This document shows positions 47,491-57,101 of a DNA stretch of 64,000 bases, in pieces (position 1 is the stretch's first letter; every line of letters begins with the position of its first letter). A program made the position numbers and the translations under genes. The notes under the pieces are model-generated. The model was given only the letters and a program-made list of their open reading frames with translations. It ran no database searches and was not told the origin of the DNA. Source of the stretch: Roseovarius salincola (GTDB lineage Bacteria; Pseudomonadota; Alphaproteobacteria; Rhodobacterales; Rhodobacteraceae); contig NZ_JAPTNL010000011.1 of NCBI RefSeq assembly GCF_026891095.1, positions 1-64,000 of the forward strand, written 5' to 3'.

Positions 47491-50217
47491 TCACCCCTCC
47501 TGCTTTTGCAACAGCAAGGTGGCGAGCACGAGAAAACCGCCACAGAATCCCGCAAGGATCAGGTGGTTGAGGTAGAGATCGCCCAGGCTCAGCCCCTTGT
47601 TAAACACTCCAGTGCTGATCCGCTGGAAATAGAGCGCCGGGAACGCCTCGCCGATCAATTTCGCAACTCCGTCCAGCGTGGAGACCGGGTAGAGCATGCC
47701 CGAGAAGTTGACCGTCGGGATGATCACGATGATCGCGCTGCCAAAGATCGCGGCGATCTGGCTGCGCACGAAGGTCGAGATCACCAGCCCGAACGCCGTG
47801 GCCGCACTCGTGTAAAGCAAGGCCCCGGTCACCAGCGCTGGCAAGCTGCCCTCGATCCGCAGCCCGAACACCACCAGCAGCATGCCGACCAGAGTGAAGA
47901 AACTGACCATGGCGACGGCGATGTAGGGCATCTGCTTACCGATCAGGAATTCCAGTTTGCGCACCGGGGCCGCGTAGAGATTGGTGATCGAACCCATCTC
48001 CTTTTCCCGCACGACACCCAGGGCGGTCATCATCGTCGGGATCATGATCAGCATCATCATCAGGACGCCGGGCGGGATCGCATCGGCCGAATCGAAGCTC
48101 TGATTATAACGAAAGCGCGGCTCGATGGTGGCCGGATAGAGCTCGGGCACCCGACCGGATTCGGCCTGCGACATCTCGACCAGAAAGCCGTTGAAGGTCG
48201 CCTCGGCATAGCGCCGCGCGGATTCGGCGCGCACCGTGTTGGATCCGTCCAGCCAGAGTGCCACTTCGGGCTGCTCACCGGCCAGCAGATCGCGTCCGAA
48301 ATCGGGCGGAATGACGAGGGCCAGCGTGACATCGCCACCGCGCAACAGGACGGCCATCTCGGCGGCGGAGCTCAGTTCGCCATACGTCTGGAAATAGCGC
48401 GAGCTGGAAAACTGACGTCCCAGGGCACGGCTTTCGGCGCTGCGATCCTGATCGACAGTCACGTAAGACAGGTTTTCCACGTCGAAGGAAATGCCAAAGC
48501 CGACCGCGATCATCAAGATCACCGGCCCCAACAGCGCAAAGGCCAGTCGGATCGGATCGCGTTTGAGCTCGATCCCCTCGCGGCGGGCAAAGGCCCAGAC
48601 CCGGGCAGAGGAGATCAGGCCGCGCCGGCCCCCGGCACGGCGTTTTTGACGGTCAGGTGCAGGCGTCTCCGCATCTTCGTCATCGCCCGCAGCCTCCTCT
48701 AGATACTCGATGAATGCATCTTCCAGGCTTTCCGCGCCGCGCTCACGGCGCAGCGCATCAGGGGTCCCCACGGCCAGCACCTGCCCCGCATGCATGAGCG
48801 AGATGCGGTCGCAGCGCTCGGCCTCGTTCATGAAATGGGTCGATATGAATATCGTCACCCCATCCTCGCGCGACAGAGAGATCAGCAATTCCCAGAACCT
48901 GTCGCGCACCACCGGATCAACGCCGGATGTCGGCTCGTCAAGGATCAGCACCTCCGGTTCGTGCAGGACGGCCACGGCCAGTTGCAGGCGCTGGCGGACG
49001 CCAAGCGGCAGATTGCCGGGACGGCTGTCGACAATGTCTTCAAGCTCGAAGCGTTCCAGCAATTCCCCCACCCGGGCGCGTTGGCGTGCGGCGGGCAATT
49101 GGAACAGCTGCGCGTGCAGCACGAGGTTTTGCCGCACGGAAAGCTCTGAATAGAGAGAAAACGACTGCGACATGTAGCCGACGCGGCGCCGTGTCGCCAG
49201 GTCGCTGCTGTCCATCGGCTTGCCAAAGAGTCGTGCATGACCCTCGGTCGGATCCAGCAGACCGGTCAGCATCTTCATCGTAGTGGTCTTGCCGCAGCCA
49301 TTGGATCCGATAAAGCCGAAAATCTCACCCTTCCCGATCTCGAAACTGACATTTTCAACAGCGGTGAAATCGCCGAACCGTTTGGTCAGCCCCTCGGCCT
49401 TGATGGCGGCGGGGCCTTCGGTCCGGTCGCGCGGGGGCAGATGCACCGATCCGTGACCCTCGCGCTTTTCTTCTGGCAGGAACGCGATGAATGCCTCTTG
49501 CAGCGTATCGGCCCCGGTCTCGGCACGCAGGTCCTGCGGTGTGCCGGTGGCCAGAATCCGGCCCTCATCCATCGCGACCACATGATCAAAGCGTTCGGCC
49601 TCGGACATGTAGGCCGTGGCGATGGCCATGGTCATGCCCTGGCTGCGTGCGCGAATGCGGTCGATAAGCTCCCAGAACTGTTTGCGCGACAATGGATCGA
49701 CACCGGTCGTGGGCTCATCGAGGATCAGCAGATCGGGGTCATGGATCAAAGCGCAGCAAAGCGACAGCTTCTGCTTCATGCCGCCCGACAGCTTGTCCGC
49801 CGGACGTGCCGCGAAGGGGGCCAGTCCGGTGCTCTCCAGAAGCTCCCTTATCCGTTCCTCCCGCTCAGACCGGCCCTGACCGAAGAGCCGACCGAAGAAA
49901 TCGACATTCTCGTGAACCGAGAGTGTGGGATAGAGGTTCCGGCCAAGGCCCTGCGGCATGTAGGCAATGCGCGGATAGCTTGCGGCGCGATGCGCGGGAT
50001 TGGCCATGTCACCGCCCAGCACCTCGACCCGTCCGTGCTGTATCCGCCGGATTCCGGCCATAAGGCCCAGAAGCGTGGATTTGCCAACCCCGTCCGGGCC
50101 AATCAGTCCCACCATGTCACCCTGCGCGAGGCGCAGACTGACATCATCCAGCGCCAAGATCGCCCCGTAGCGGTGGCTGATACGCGCCAGATCCGCGGTG
50201 ACCGCCTCAATCGACAT
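47491..50217 (-). CDS. rbbA: RbbA/YhiH-like ABC ATPase-permease fusion
   Basis: 908 aa. Two ABC modules lie in one chain: Walker A GPDGVGKST with LSGGMKQKLSLC, and Walker A GSNGCGKTT with LPLGVRQRLQLAVAVLHEPE as a degenerate signature. Both have DEPTxGVDP Walker B/D-loop segments. A C-terminal ABC-2 permease follows (from about residue 540). This is the architecture of E. coli RbbA (ribosome-associated ATPase) and YhiH. ATG 50217 overlaps the HlyD gene by 11 bp. Whether it acts on ribosomes or as an exporter cannot be told from sequence. Confidence 0.86.
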   Translation of the reverse strand: MSIEAVTADLARISHRYGAILALDDVSLRLAQGDMVGLIGPDGVGKSTLLGLMAGIRRIQHGRVEVLGGDMANPAHRAASYPRIAYMPQGLGRNLYPTLSVHENVDFFGRLFGQGRSEREERIRELLESTGLAPFAARPADKLSGGMKQKLSLCCALIHDPDLLILDEPTTGVDPLSRKQFWELIDRIRARSQGMTMAIATAYMSEAERFDHVVAMDEGRILATGTPQDLRAETGADTLQEAFIAFLPEEKREGHGSVHLPPRDRTEGPAAIKAEGLTKRFGDFTAVENVSFEIGKGEIFGFIGSNGCGKTTTMKMLTGLLDPTEGHARLFGKPMDSSDLATRRRVGYMSQSFSLYSELSVRQNLVLHAQLFQLPAARQRARVGELLERFELEDIVDSRPGNLPLGVRQRLQLAVAVLHEPEVLILDEPTSGVDPVVRDRFWELLISLSREDGVTIFISTHFMNEAERCDRISLMHAGQVLAVGTPDALRRERGAESLEDAFIEYLEEAAGDDEDAETPAPDRQKRRAGGRRGLISSARVWAFARREGIELKRDPIRLAFALLGPVILMIAVGFGISFDVENLSYVTVDQDRSAESRALGRQFSSSRYFQTYGELSSAAEMAVLLRGGDVTLALVIPPDFGRDLLAGEQPEVALWLDGSNTVRAESARRYAEATFNGFLVEMSQAESGRVPELYPATIEPRFRYNQSFDSADAIPPGVLMMMLIMIPTMMTALGVVREKEMGSITNLYAAPVRKLEFLIGKQMPYIAVAMVSFFTLVGMLLVVFGLRIEGSLPALVTGALLYTSAATAFGLVISTFVRSQIAAIFGSAIIVIIPTVNFSGMLYPVSTLDGVAKLIGEAFPALYFQRISTGVFNKGLSLGDLYLNHLILAGFCGGFLVLATLLLQKQEG

Positions 50218-51196
50218 CGGGCAGCCGGACAGCGAGCGCCTTGGGCCATTCCGCGTCGGGATCGACGCGCACATGGGCCAGACCGGGGACACCGGTCTTC
50301 ACCACGTCCTGATAATCGGCAAGTATCTCGGGCGGGATCCGCAGCTTGACCCGGAACATCAGGTTCTCGCGCTCCTCCTCTGTCTCGACAAACTTGGGAG
50401 TGAACTGCGCCTCACCGGCGACAAAGCTGACGCTGGCCGGGATCACGTATTGCGGGGCCGCATCGAGCACCAGCCGCGCCTCCGCCCCATAGCTCAGCCG
50501 TCCTGCCGCGCCTGTGGGCAGATAGACGGTCATCACGACGTCGGTCAGATCCAGCAGCGTAAGAACACGCGCGCCTGCGGAAAGCACCTCTCCCGTGTCG
50601 GCAAGGCGATACTGCACCCGTCCCGAACGGGGCGCACGCAGGACATATTCCTCCAGATCCGCCTGCAGCCGGTCAACAGTGGCCTGCGCAGCCTCGATCC
50701 GGGCCTCTGCGGCGGCGATACCCGCCTTCGCCGAATCCACGGCCGCCTCAGCCGATTCCTTCTTCGAAAGGCTTAGATCGATGGTTTCCTCGGGCGCAAA
50801 CCCGCGCTCGCCCAGCTCTTCGGCGCGGTAAAGCTCCTTTTCAGCATAGGTCAGGGTGCTTCTCTTCTCTGCAAGCATCGCACGACGTTCCGCAAGCGTC
50901 TGACGCGCTTCGCCAACCTGTGCTTTCGCCTCGCGCAATTGGGCCTGAAGCTGCGTATCATCGAGCCGGGCCAGCACCTCGTCCGCATCGACGCGATCAC
51001 CCTCGCTCACCATGATCTCTGTCAGGCGACCGCTGAATTTCGTGGCCACATCCACGCGTTCCGCCTCGATCCGTCCGTTTGCAGTCGTGAATCCCGGCGG
51101 CGGGCCGTCATCCGCGGTCATCACCCAATAGAGAAATCCGGCCCCGAAAAGCACGAGAATAGCCGCCCCATACAAAAACCCATTCTTCATGGACAT
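50207..51196 (-). CDS. HlyD family adaptor (YhiI-like)
   Basis: 329-aa periplasmic adaptor with an N-terminal anchor (FLYGAAILVLFGAGFLYWVM), biotinyl/lipoyl halves (ATKFSGRLTEIMVSEGDRVD and APRSGRVQYRLADTGEVLS) separated by a long Ala/Glu/Arg coiled-coil hairpin, and a beta-barrel end. It is first in the leftward operon before RbbA-like and YhhJ-like genes, the same arrangement as yhiI-rbbA-yhhJ. No TTRAC-type operator is seen in its upstream 150 bp. Confidence 0.88.
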   Translation of the reverse strand: MSMKNGFLYGAAILVLFGAGFLYWVMTADDGPPPGFTTANGRIEAERVDVATKFSGRLTEIMVSEGDRVDADEVLARLDDTQLQAQLREAKAQVGEARQTLAERRAMLAEKRSTLTYAEKELYRAEELGERGFAPEETIDLSLSKKESAEAAVDSAKAGIAAAEARIEAAQATVDRLQADLEEYVLRAPRSGRVQYRLADTGEVLSAGARVLTLLDLTDVVMTVYLPTGAAGRLSYGAEARLVLDAAPQYVIPASVSFVAGEAQFTPKFVETEEERENLMFRVKLRIPPEILADYQDVVKTGVPGLAHVRVDPDAEWPKALAVRLPDVD

Positions 51197-51352
51197 AGCA
51201 GCACGTCTTTCCTGTAATGGTCTGTATCAGCAAGGCCCCAGCTGCTTTTGTCCTCAGCAAACCAGACGCATTCGGGCACATACACAGCCGAACAAAACCT
51301 GCAGGTGATCGAAAGCGCCGGTTGCAGACCCCCGGCACGCCACGGACCCATG

Positions 51353-52204
51353 TCAACTTTCCTTTCGGCCGTCGGGAAAGCGCGTGCCCTTCACTGCCCC
51401 CGGCTTTCCCGTGACAAAGTCTTTTTGCATGTAGTGGACGACGTCCCCGGTCGATAGCACCTTAGCGACAGTGCTGTCGGCGACCGTGAGCGCGATCTGC
51501 TGGTTGGCCGTCGCCGTCGCGACGGCATCGCCGACCACAACCACATCGTAACCCCGGGAATTACCGGCATATGCGGTGCTCAGCACGCATTCATCCGTCC
51601 ACAGCCCGACGATGACGATCGTGTCGATATCATGGGCCTTGAGCTTCTTGTCTAGATAAGACGCGCCGTCCTCGTCGAATGTCCAGAACATGTCGAGATG
51701 CTTGCCATGATAGAACCAGCCATCTGCCACCTCGTGTTCCGTTGGCGCGATCTCGGTCAGAGGTTCCAGCCCGGGTGCCCCGGTAAAGACATAGGCCGCG
51801 TTCTCCGGGTTTTCCGGGCGCAGCCCTCTCGGGCCGTACCAGCGATCCATGGCGTTCGATATTCCATCATCGAAACGCCGGCTCCAGGCACTCCAGGCAA
51901 TGCAGACCCCGTCACTCCGGGCACGCGCCGCCCGGAAAGCATCGACGATTCTGACCATGTTTGGCAGAATGTCGTTGGCGTAGGCGCGATATTCTTCCTG
52001 ACAATCATCAAGAAGCAGGGCGATCCGGCGCGAACGATCCGCCAGATCCCACGAAGCCCAGAACGCGATCGGGGTGTCGTTGGGGCCATCCGGGGTGCTG
52101 TCGTAATTCCGCATCGGCTCGATCGCAAGCTTCATGTCGCGAAACTTGCAAGGCTGTTGCAGCGCCTCTTCCAGGGTGGGGATTTTGGTGTCGTCTTGTG
52201 CCAT
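51353..52204 (-). CDS. Isochorismatase family hydrolase
   Basis: 283 aa. The cysteine-hydrolase core has an Asp near the N-terminal strand (RIALLLDDCQEEYRAY), Lys in the middle and the nucleophile in VIVGLWTDECVLSTAYAGNS. It is longer than a minimal isochorismatase (about 200 aa) because of an N-terminal extension of about 60 residues. ATG 52204 or one of the adjacent ATGs is the start. It follows the kinase gene by 53 bp on the same strand, so they may be co-transcribed. Substrate unknown. Confidence 0.82.
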   Translation of the reverse strand: MAQDDTKIPTLEEALQQPCKFRDMKLAIEPMRNYDSTPDGPNDTPIAFWASWDLADRSRRIALLLDDCQEEYRAYANDILPNMVRIVDAFRAARARSDGVCIAWSAWSRRFDDGISNAMDRWYGPRGLRPENPENAAYVFTGAPGLEPLTEIAPTEHEVADGWFYHGKHLDMFWTFDEDGASYLDKKLKAHDIDTIVIVGLWTDECVLSTAYAGNSRGYDVVVVGDAVATATANQQIALTVADSTVAKVLSTGDVVHYMQKDFVTGKPGAVKGTRFPDGRKES

Positions 52205-52262
52205 CATCATTCTCCTGTCGGGTGCCAGACCATGTCGCGAACGCTGCTTGAGCGGTCATATG

Positions 52263-53810
52263 TCAATGACGGCGGGACGGCCTGTCGCTGGCCCCGGTCA
52301 CTATCGCAAGGATCCTGTTCAGACTGTCCGTGACGGTCCCGATGGTTGAAACGGCCTGCCAGTCGGTCACTTTCGGGGCGCGGGCAAGTTGGTTGGCCAG
52401 CACATCGGCATCGGCATCTGACGCGCCGGGATCGCGTGTTTTCAGCCGCGCGTTCAGGGCCTCGGGATCGGCCTGCAACCAGAAACCGTCAAACGGCGCG
52501 CCTGCCGCAGCGGCCACGGCCTCGATACGGGCACGGTCCTCGGCGCGGTCATGCACCGCCTCGACGATCACGGTAACGCCATCTTCAAGCAGTCGTTTCG
52601 ACCGCGCGGCAATCGCGCTATAAACCCGCGCAGAGACCTCGGCGCTGTAGGCCTCGGGTGGCAGCGGCTGATCGGAGGCGGTGTCAAACATCGCCTTTCG
52701 CGTCCGGTCGCTGCTGATCACCCGCGCACCCGGCGCATGGCCCAGATGCGGCGCGAGCGCCGCGGCAATCGTCGATTTACCCGACCCGCTGAGCCCCCCC
52801 AACGCCAATAAACGCGCGGGCGCGGGCTCAAGGAGGTGCTCGGCCAGATCGAAATAAGCGCGCGCCTCCTGCGCCAGCCTGTCCTGCTCGCGTTCCGCGG
52901 TTTCGGACTGTTTCGCGATGACATGGGTCCGCACCGCAGCACGCAGGGCCATGAAAAACGGCATCAGCACATAACCGTCTTCCTGCCCGGATGCGTCGCA
53001 ATAACGGTTAACAACCTGCGACGCCTCGCGCCGCAGGCCGCGATGCCACAGGTCCATGGTCAGAAACGCGAGATCGTAAAGCACATCCACGGTCGCAAGC
53101 GCGTCGTTGAACTCGAGGCAGTCAAACAGCCGGACCCGACCCTCGTAGAGGCAGATATTGCGCAGGTGCAGATCACCGTGACAGCGCCGCACATGACCCA
53201 CGCGCGCTCTTTGGTTCAAGCGATCAGCATGGGTGCGCAGAGCCGTCTCGAAAGCGGCGTCAAGGCGGGAGATGTCGGCCTCGGCAAAGACAGTGCCCTG
53301 CCGGAAGGACTCCGCATTGACGCGCAACACCGATGCGATGTTGTCGGCACCGCCAGCGTCGTCATCCACCGGTGTGGTCGCATGAAACACCATGATCTCG
53401 TGTGCCAGTTCATCAAGATGCCGGGATGTCAGCGCCCCGCGTTGCGCCATTGAATCGAACAGCGCGTCCTGATCGAACCGGCGCATTTCGACCACCGCAT
53501 CGAGAAGCCCCCCCGAGCCGTCGAATTCAGGCCGCCTTGCACCGGCGGTGATCCGGCGAACCCCAAGATAAAGCTCGGGCGCGGTGCGGCGATTGAGGCG
53601 CAACTCCGTCTCGCAGGCGGCCAGCCGCAGCTCCGGGGTAGAGAAATCGAGATAGGGCAGACAGACAGCCCGCTTGAGCTTGAACACCCGCTCGCCCGCC
53701 AGAAACAGGTGCGAGATATGGGTGTCGATCCGCTCGACGACGCTTGTCATCCCGTAGCTCCGGGAATCCGACAGAAATGCCTTGGCCATTCCCTGGTCGT
53801 CTTGACGCAT
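52263..53810 (-). CDS. APH-like domain fused to P-loop kinase
   Basis: 515 aa. The N-terminal half is an aminoglycoside phosphotransferase-like kinase fold: the Brenner motif reads RRCHGDLHLRNICL and the metal-binding loop reads LFDCLEFND. The C-terminal half is a zeta-toxin/gluconate-kinase-like P-loop domain: ALGGLSGSGKSTIAAALA, RVISSDRTRKAMF. Mycobacterial Rv2004c, a DosR target, has the same two-domain build. ATG 53810 is used because an operator lies 57 bp upstream. Substrate unknown; resistance is not implied. Confidence 0.85.
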   Translation of the reverse strand: MRQDDQGMAKAFLSDSRSYGMTSVVERIDTHISHLFLAGERVFKLKRAVCLPYLDFSTPELRLAACETELRLNRRTAPELYLGVRRITAGARRPEFDGSGGLLDAVVEMRRFDQDALFDSMAQRGALTSRHLDELAHEIMVFHATTPVDDDAGGADNIASVLRVNAESFRQGTVFAEADISRLDAAFETALRTHADRLNQRARVGHVRRCHGDLHLRNICLYEGRVRLFDCLEFNDALATVDVLYDLAFLTMDLWHRGLRREASQVVNRYCDASGQEDGYVLMPFFMALRAAVRTHVIAKQSETAEREQDRLAQEARAYFDLAEHLLEPAPARLLALGGLSGSGKSTIAAALAPHLGHAPGARVISSDRTRKAMFDTASDQPLPPEAYSAEVSARVYSAIAARSKRLLEDGVTVIVEAVHDRAEDRARIEAVAAAAGAPFDGFWLQADPEALNARLKTRDPGASDADADVLANQLARAPKVTDWQAVSTIGTVTDSLNRILAIVTGASDRPSRRH

Positions 53811-53866
53811 TCTTGTTCCCTGCCACCGCGATGTCGCGAACTTTATCCCATTGCTGACGGTCTGCC

Positions 53867-53880
53867 TTAACATCGGTTAA
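53867..53880. promoter_or_regulatory. Crp/Fnr-type operator TTAACATCGGTTAA
   Basis: Perfect 5-4-5 inverted repeat 57 bp before the APH/P-loop kinase start. It is the rightmost of the eight sites, just before the IS remnant. Confidence 0.75.
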
Positions 53881-54127
53881 TCGAGCCAGACATGGCCTGG
53901 TGTCCCTTTGCTCTTGCAGATTCTGCCGCAAACCTTGTGGCGCAACTATCCTGAAACTGGAAAATGCAGCAGGGATAGTCACGGTTTCGAAGACGCACGG
54001 GTCACCGGGAAGCGATGTCTCGTTCCGAAGCGTCAAGCGAAGTGATGCTGGCGGATGGATTGGATCCGGCACTCTGGCACCAAAGGCATCTGCCCGGAGC
54101 GTAGCTTGCATTCGCGACGACGTGACG
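53881..54127. other. Intergenic region between operator and IS remnant
   Basis: About 250 bp with no recognisable gene. A long open frame covers it but only its distal part, inside the IS remnant, reads as protein. IS terminal repeats were not identified. Confidence 0.35.
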
Positions 54128-54599
54128 GATGGCGCATCGGCGGCTGCAGGATCTTCCCGCACATGGAGAAGGGGTCTGAGCGGGATTATTTTCATCAACC
54201 GCAATGGGTTACCTTGGCGGGATGCGCCGAAGGAATTTGGCCCTCACAAGACGCGCTGCAACCGTTGGAAGCGCTGGAGTGGCACGGGCATCTTCGCGCA
54301 AATGATGGTTGCTTTGGCCACAGAGCAGGCCGAGGAGAAGACCGTTATGATCGACGCCAGCTGCCTGACGGCTCAGATATGCGTTGAAAGACAAAGGGAT
54401 ACGCGCCTGTATTCCTGGCCGGAAACAGTGCCAGACGACAGTCAGATACGACAAGCGCCGCCATGAACGGCGCAACCGGATCGAGATCATGTTCGGCAGG
54501 CTCAAGGATTGGCGGCGCGTCGCAACCCGGTATGACAGGTGCCCGATGGTCTTCCTGTCCGCAATCGCACTCGCGGCAACCGTCATCTGCTGGTTATGA
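54128..54599 (+). mobile_element. IS5-family transposase remnant
   Basis: Two transposase pieces in different frames. The first reads LSGIIFINRNGLPWRDAPKE then FGPHKTRCNRWKRWSGTGIF and EEKTVMIDASCLTAQ. The second is KDKGIRACIPGRKQ, YDKRRHERRNRIEIMFGRLK and DWRRVATRYDRCPMVFLSAI, ending at the TGA at 54597-54599. The middle of the catalytic domain (about 100 residues, including the second DDE acid) is deleted, and the N-terminus is frame-disrupted. It is therefore an inactive relic. It marks the border between the stress/anoxia block and the catabolic operon. Confidence 0.85.
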
Positions 54600-54697
54600 G
54601 TCCTGACCCCAAGGCAACCGGTTCGCGAAAATCGACCTCTGGGAGCCATCTTTTCGGATTGCGCCCGATTTCGCCCATGCGCCCATACCTGTCCTGT

Positions 54698-55597
54698 TCA
54701 GGGCTTGCGAAACAGCCGGGTCAGTTCGAACAGGCGGTCCAGCCGCTCGAACCGCTCGCGCGCATCGGGCCAGCGTGCCTCCTGCGTGGCGGCGATCAGC
54801 GCCTCCAGCAGCGACAGCGTGGCGATGTTGGAATCCCAGGCCGACGGGATCTCGCCCCAGCAATTGAAGGTGATCTCGGCGACACCGGCCACCGGGCTGG
54901 CCCATTGATCGGTGATCAGGATCACCCGGACCCCGCGCTCCGCAGCGATATCGGCCAGCCGCAACAGGTTCTCCTCATAGCGGCGCACATCAAAGATCAG
55001 CAGCGTATCGCCCTCGACCATGTCCAGCACGTAATGCGGCCATGTTGCGGGCGACGAGGTGAGATGCACGACGCCCTCGCGGATCGCCTGGAAATGGGTA
55101 AAGGCATATTCCGCCAATGACCGTGTGATCCGCCCGCCCACCACGTAAAGCCCCGCCTCGCTTGCCAGCAACCGTGCCGCGGTGTCGAATTGCCGGGAAT
55201 CGATATTGGCGAAGGTCTGGCTCAGGTTCTGCGTCACCGAATCGGCGAACCGGTTGAGCATATGCGATTCCGGCGCCTCGGCGGCCCAGACCGCGCGTCG
55301 CGCGGTCGGCCCCGAGACCTTGGCCTGCAATTCCTGAAGCAAGGCCTGATGGAACTGCGGATAGCCCTTGAAGCCCAGCTTCTGCACCATCCGCGCCACC
55401 ACCGGCGTCGACACCCCCGCCCCCGCCGCCGCCAGCGTGATCGTCGCCAGCCCGGCGCCGGGATAATCCTCGACCAGCGCATTGGCGAATTTGCGTTCCG
55501 ACTGCGTCAGCTGCGGGTAATGCTTGCGGATCAGCTGACGCACCGTGGCTTTCGCTGCTGTCTGGTGGGGCGTTCCGGTGGGCTCGCGGTCGGTCAA
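54698..55597 (-). CDS. MurR/RpiR family transcriptional regulator
   Basis: 299 aa. The N-terminal HTH_6 domain (ATVRQLIRKHYPQLTQSERK ... GVSTPVVARMVQKLGFKGYP) is followed by a SIS domain (GLYVVGGRITRSLAEYAFTH, then DTLLIFDVRRYEENLLRLAD and VILITDQWASPVAGV) that senses a phosphorylated or amino-sugar-like ligand in most family members. No ATG is in frame at the right place; TTG 55597 with GAGG upstream is the best start. It is divergent from the catabolic operon and probably controls it. Confidence 0.84.
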   Translation of the reverse strand: MTDREPTGTPHQTAAKATVRQLIRKHYPQLTQSERKFANALVEDYPGAGLATITLAAAGAGVSTPVVARMVQKLGFKGYPQFHQALLQELQAKVSGPTARRAVWAAEAPESHMLNRFADSVTQNLSQTFANIDSRQFDTAARLLASEAGLYVVGGRITRSLAEYAFTHFQAIREGVVHLTSSPATWPHYVLDMVEGDTLLIFDVRRYEENLLRLADIAAERGVRVILITDQWASPVAGVAEITFNCWGEIPSAWDSNIATLSLLEALIAATQEARWPDARERFERLDRLFELTRLFRKP

Positions 55598-55705
55598 AAG
55601 CGGGGCCTCATCTGGCTGTTTTTTGTGCAAATCTCCGGCGCGCAGGCACGGGATCGACTTCCCCCGCCAAGCCACTGGAAAATTATTGACATAAATATTT
55701 CTGCG

Positions 55706-55721
55706 TGGAAAGGTTTTTCCA
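55706..55721. promoter_or_regulatory. Palindrome TGGAAAGGTTTTTCCA, likely RpiR operator
   Basis: 6-4-6 perfect inverted repeat in the 135-bp region between the RpiR gene and the amidohydrolase gene. A TTGACA at 55686 could be a -35 for the rightward operon. Its location makes it the likely binding site of the adjacent regulator. Confidence 0.6.
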
Positions 55722-55732
55722 ATAACAGGGGG

Positions 55733-56512
55733 ATGACCGTGGCCGAAACCGCCGAACTGGCCTTTGACGTGATGAATGCCACGGGCACGGGTCCGGCGGT
55801 GATCATCTGCGAACATGCCTCCAACCACATCCCCGCGCGTTACGACGGGCTGGGCCTCGATGACGCCGCCCGCGCCAGCCACGCCGCCTGGGATCCCGGC
55901 GCCGAAGCGGTGGCACGGCTGCTCGGCAAGGCGCTTGACGCGCCACTGATCGCGGGCCGGATCTCGCGGCTGGTCTATGACTGCAACCGCCCGCCCGACG
56001 CGCCCAGCGCCATGCCCGCGCAAAGCGAAACCATCGCCATCCCCGGCAACGCGGCCCTCTCCGAAGCTGACCGCGCCGAACGCGTCCGCACCGTCTATGC
56101 GCCCTTCACCCAGGCGGTCTCCGACCTGATCGCGCAGCGCAAGGCGCAGGGCACGCCTTTCGCGCTGATCACGATGCACAGCTTCACGCCGCTCTGGTTC
56201 GGAACGCCGCGCAGCGTCGAGATCGGCATCCTTCATGACGATGACAGCCGCCTTGCCGATTCCATGCTGGCCGAAGTCCACCGCCTGCCTCACCGCCAGA
56301 TCGAGCGCAACGCGCCCTATGGCCCGGCCGACGGCGTGACCCACACGCTGCGCCTGCACGGCCTGCAAAATAACCTGCCCAACGTGATGATCGAACTGCG
56401 CAACGACCTGCTGACCACCCAGGCAGACGAACGCGCCATGGCGCAGGAGCTGGCCACCCTTCTGCGCCCCGCGCTCGCGCATCTCGGCCTTCAGGAGCAA
56501 AGCGATGCCTAA
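55733..56512 (+). CDS. N-formylglutamate amidohydrolase family protein
   Basis: 259 aa. VIICEHASNHIPARYDGLGL carries the family's metal-binding Glu-His motif, with RLVYDCNRPP, ALITMHSFTPLW and VMIELRNDLL following. HutG2-like enzymes cleave N-formylglutamate; many relatives in transporter operons hydrolyse other N-acyl compounds. The start may be ATG 55733 (very close to AGGGGG) or GTG 55739 at better spacing. It overlaps dctQ by 8 bp. In this operon it could release an amine or amino acid for the glutamine-synthetase-like enzyme (inference). Confidence 0.85.
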   Translation: MTVAETAELAFDVMNATGTGPAVIICEHASNHIPARYDGLGLDDAARASHAAWDPGAEAVARLLGKALDAPLIAGRISRLVYDCNRPPDAPSAMPAQSETIAIPGNAALSEADRAERVRTVYAPFTQAVSDLIAQRKAQGTPFALITMHSFTPLWFGTPRSVEIGILHDDDSRLADSMLAEVHRLPHRQIERNAPYGPADGVTHTLRLHGLQNNLPNVMIELRNDLLTTQADERAMAQELATLLRPALAHLGLQEQSDA

Positions 56513-57101
56513 GGCGATGCTGGCCTATATCCGCATGATCGACGGGATGAACCGCTTCATCGGGCGGATCGCGATGTATCTGATCTTCGCGCTGATCGGC
56601 GTGCTGCTGTGGTCGTCGGTCTCCAAGACCTTTCTCTCGCCATCGCTCTGGACGCTGGAAACCGCGCAATTCGTGATGGTCGCCTATTACATCCTCGGCG
56701 GCCCCTATTCGATCCAGCTCGGCTCGAATGTGCGCATGGACCTTTTCTATGGCGAATGGTCACCCCGCACCAAGGCGTCGGTCGATGCTTTCACGATCTT
56801 CTTCCTGATCTTCTACCTTGGCATCCTGCTTTACGGCGCGATCAGTTCGACCGCCTATTCGCTGGGCTATTTCGGCATGGAGCCGTTTCAGTTCTTCTGG
56901 GATCTTCTCGTGACCTTCCTCACGCAGGGACAGACCGCCGCAGGTGACATGGTGGGTCATCTCGAGGTCAGTTCAACCGCCTGGCGGCCACAGATCTGGC
57001 CGATCAAGGTGCTGCTCTGCGTCGGGGTCTTCCTGATGATCCTGCAATGTCTGGCGGAATTCTTCCGCGATCTCGGCCGCATCCGGGGAGTGGAGGTCTG
57101 A
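56505..57101 (+). CDS. TRAP transporter small permease (DctQ)
   Basis: 198 aa with four hydrophobic helices (IAMYLIFALIGVLLWSSV, ETAQFVMVAYYILGG, AFTIFFLIFYLGILLYGAIS, VLLCVGVFLMILQCLAEFF). It is longer than the typical 160 aa because of a loop before the last helix. The stop shares one base with the dctM start. Part of a TRAP importer for an organic anion or zwitterion. Confidence 0.88.
   Translation: MPKAMLAYIRMIDGMNRFIGRIAMYLIFALIGVLLWSSVSKTFLSPSLWTLETAQFVMVAYYILGGPYSIQLGSNVRMDLFYGEWSPRTKASVDAFTIFFLIFYLGILLYGAISSTAYSLGYFGMEPFQFFWDLLVTFLTQGQTAAGDMVGHLEVSSTAWRPQIWPIKVLLCVGVFLMILQCLAEFFRDLGRIRGVEV

Noticed and set aside
52263-53810. Aminoglycoside resistance gene
   Set aside because: The APH-like fold is fused to a P-loop kinase and sits under a stress operator; this architecture is not a known resistance enzyme.
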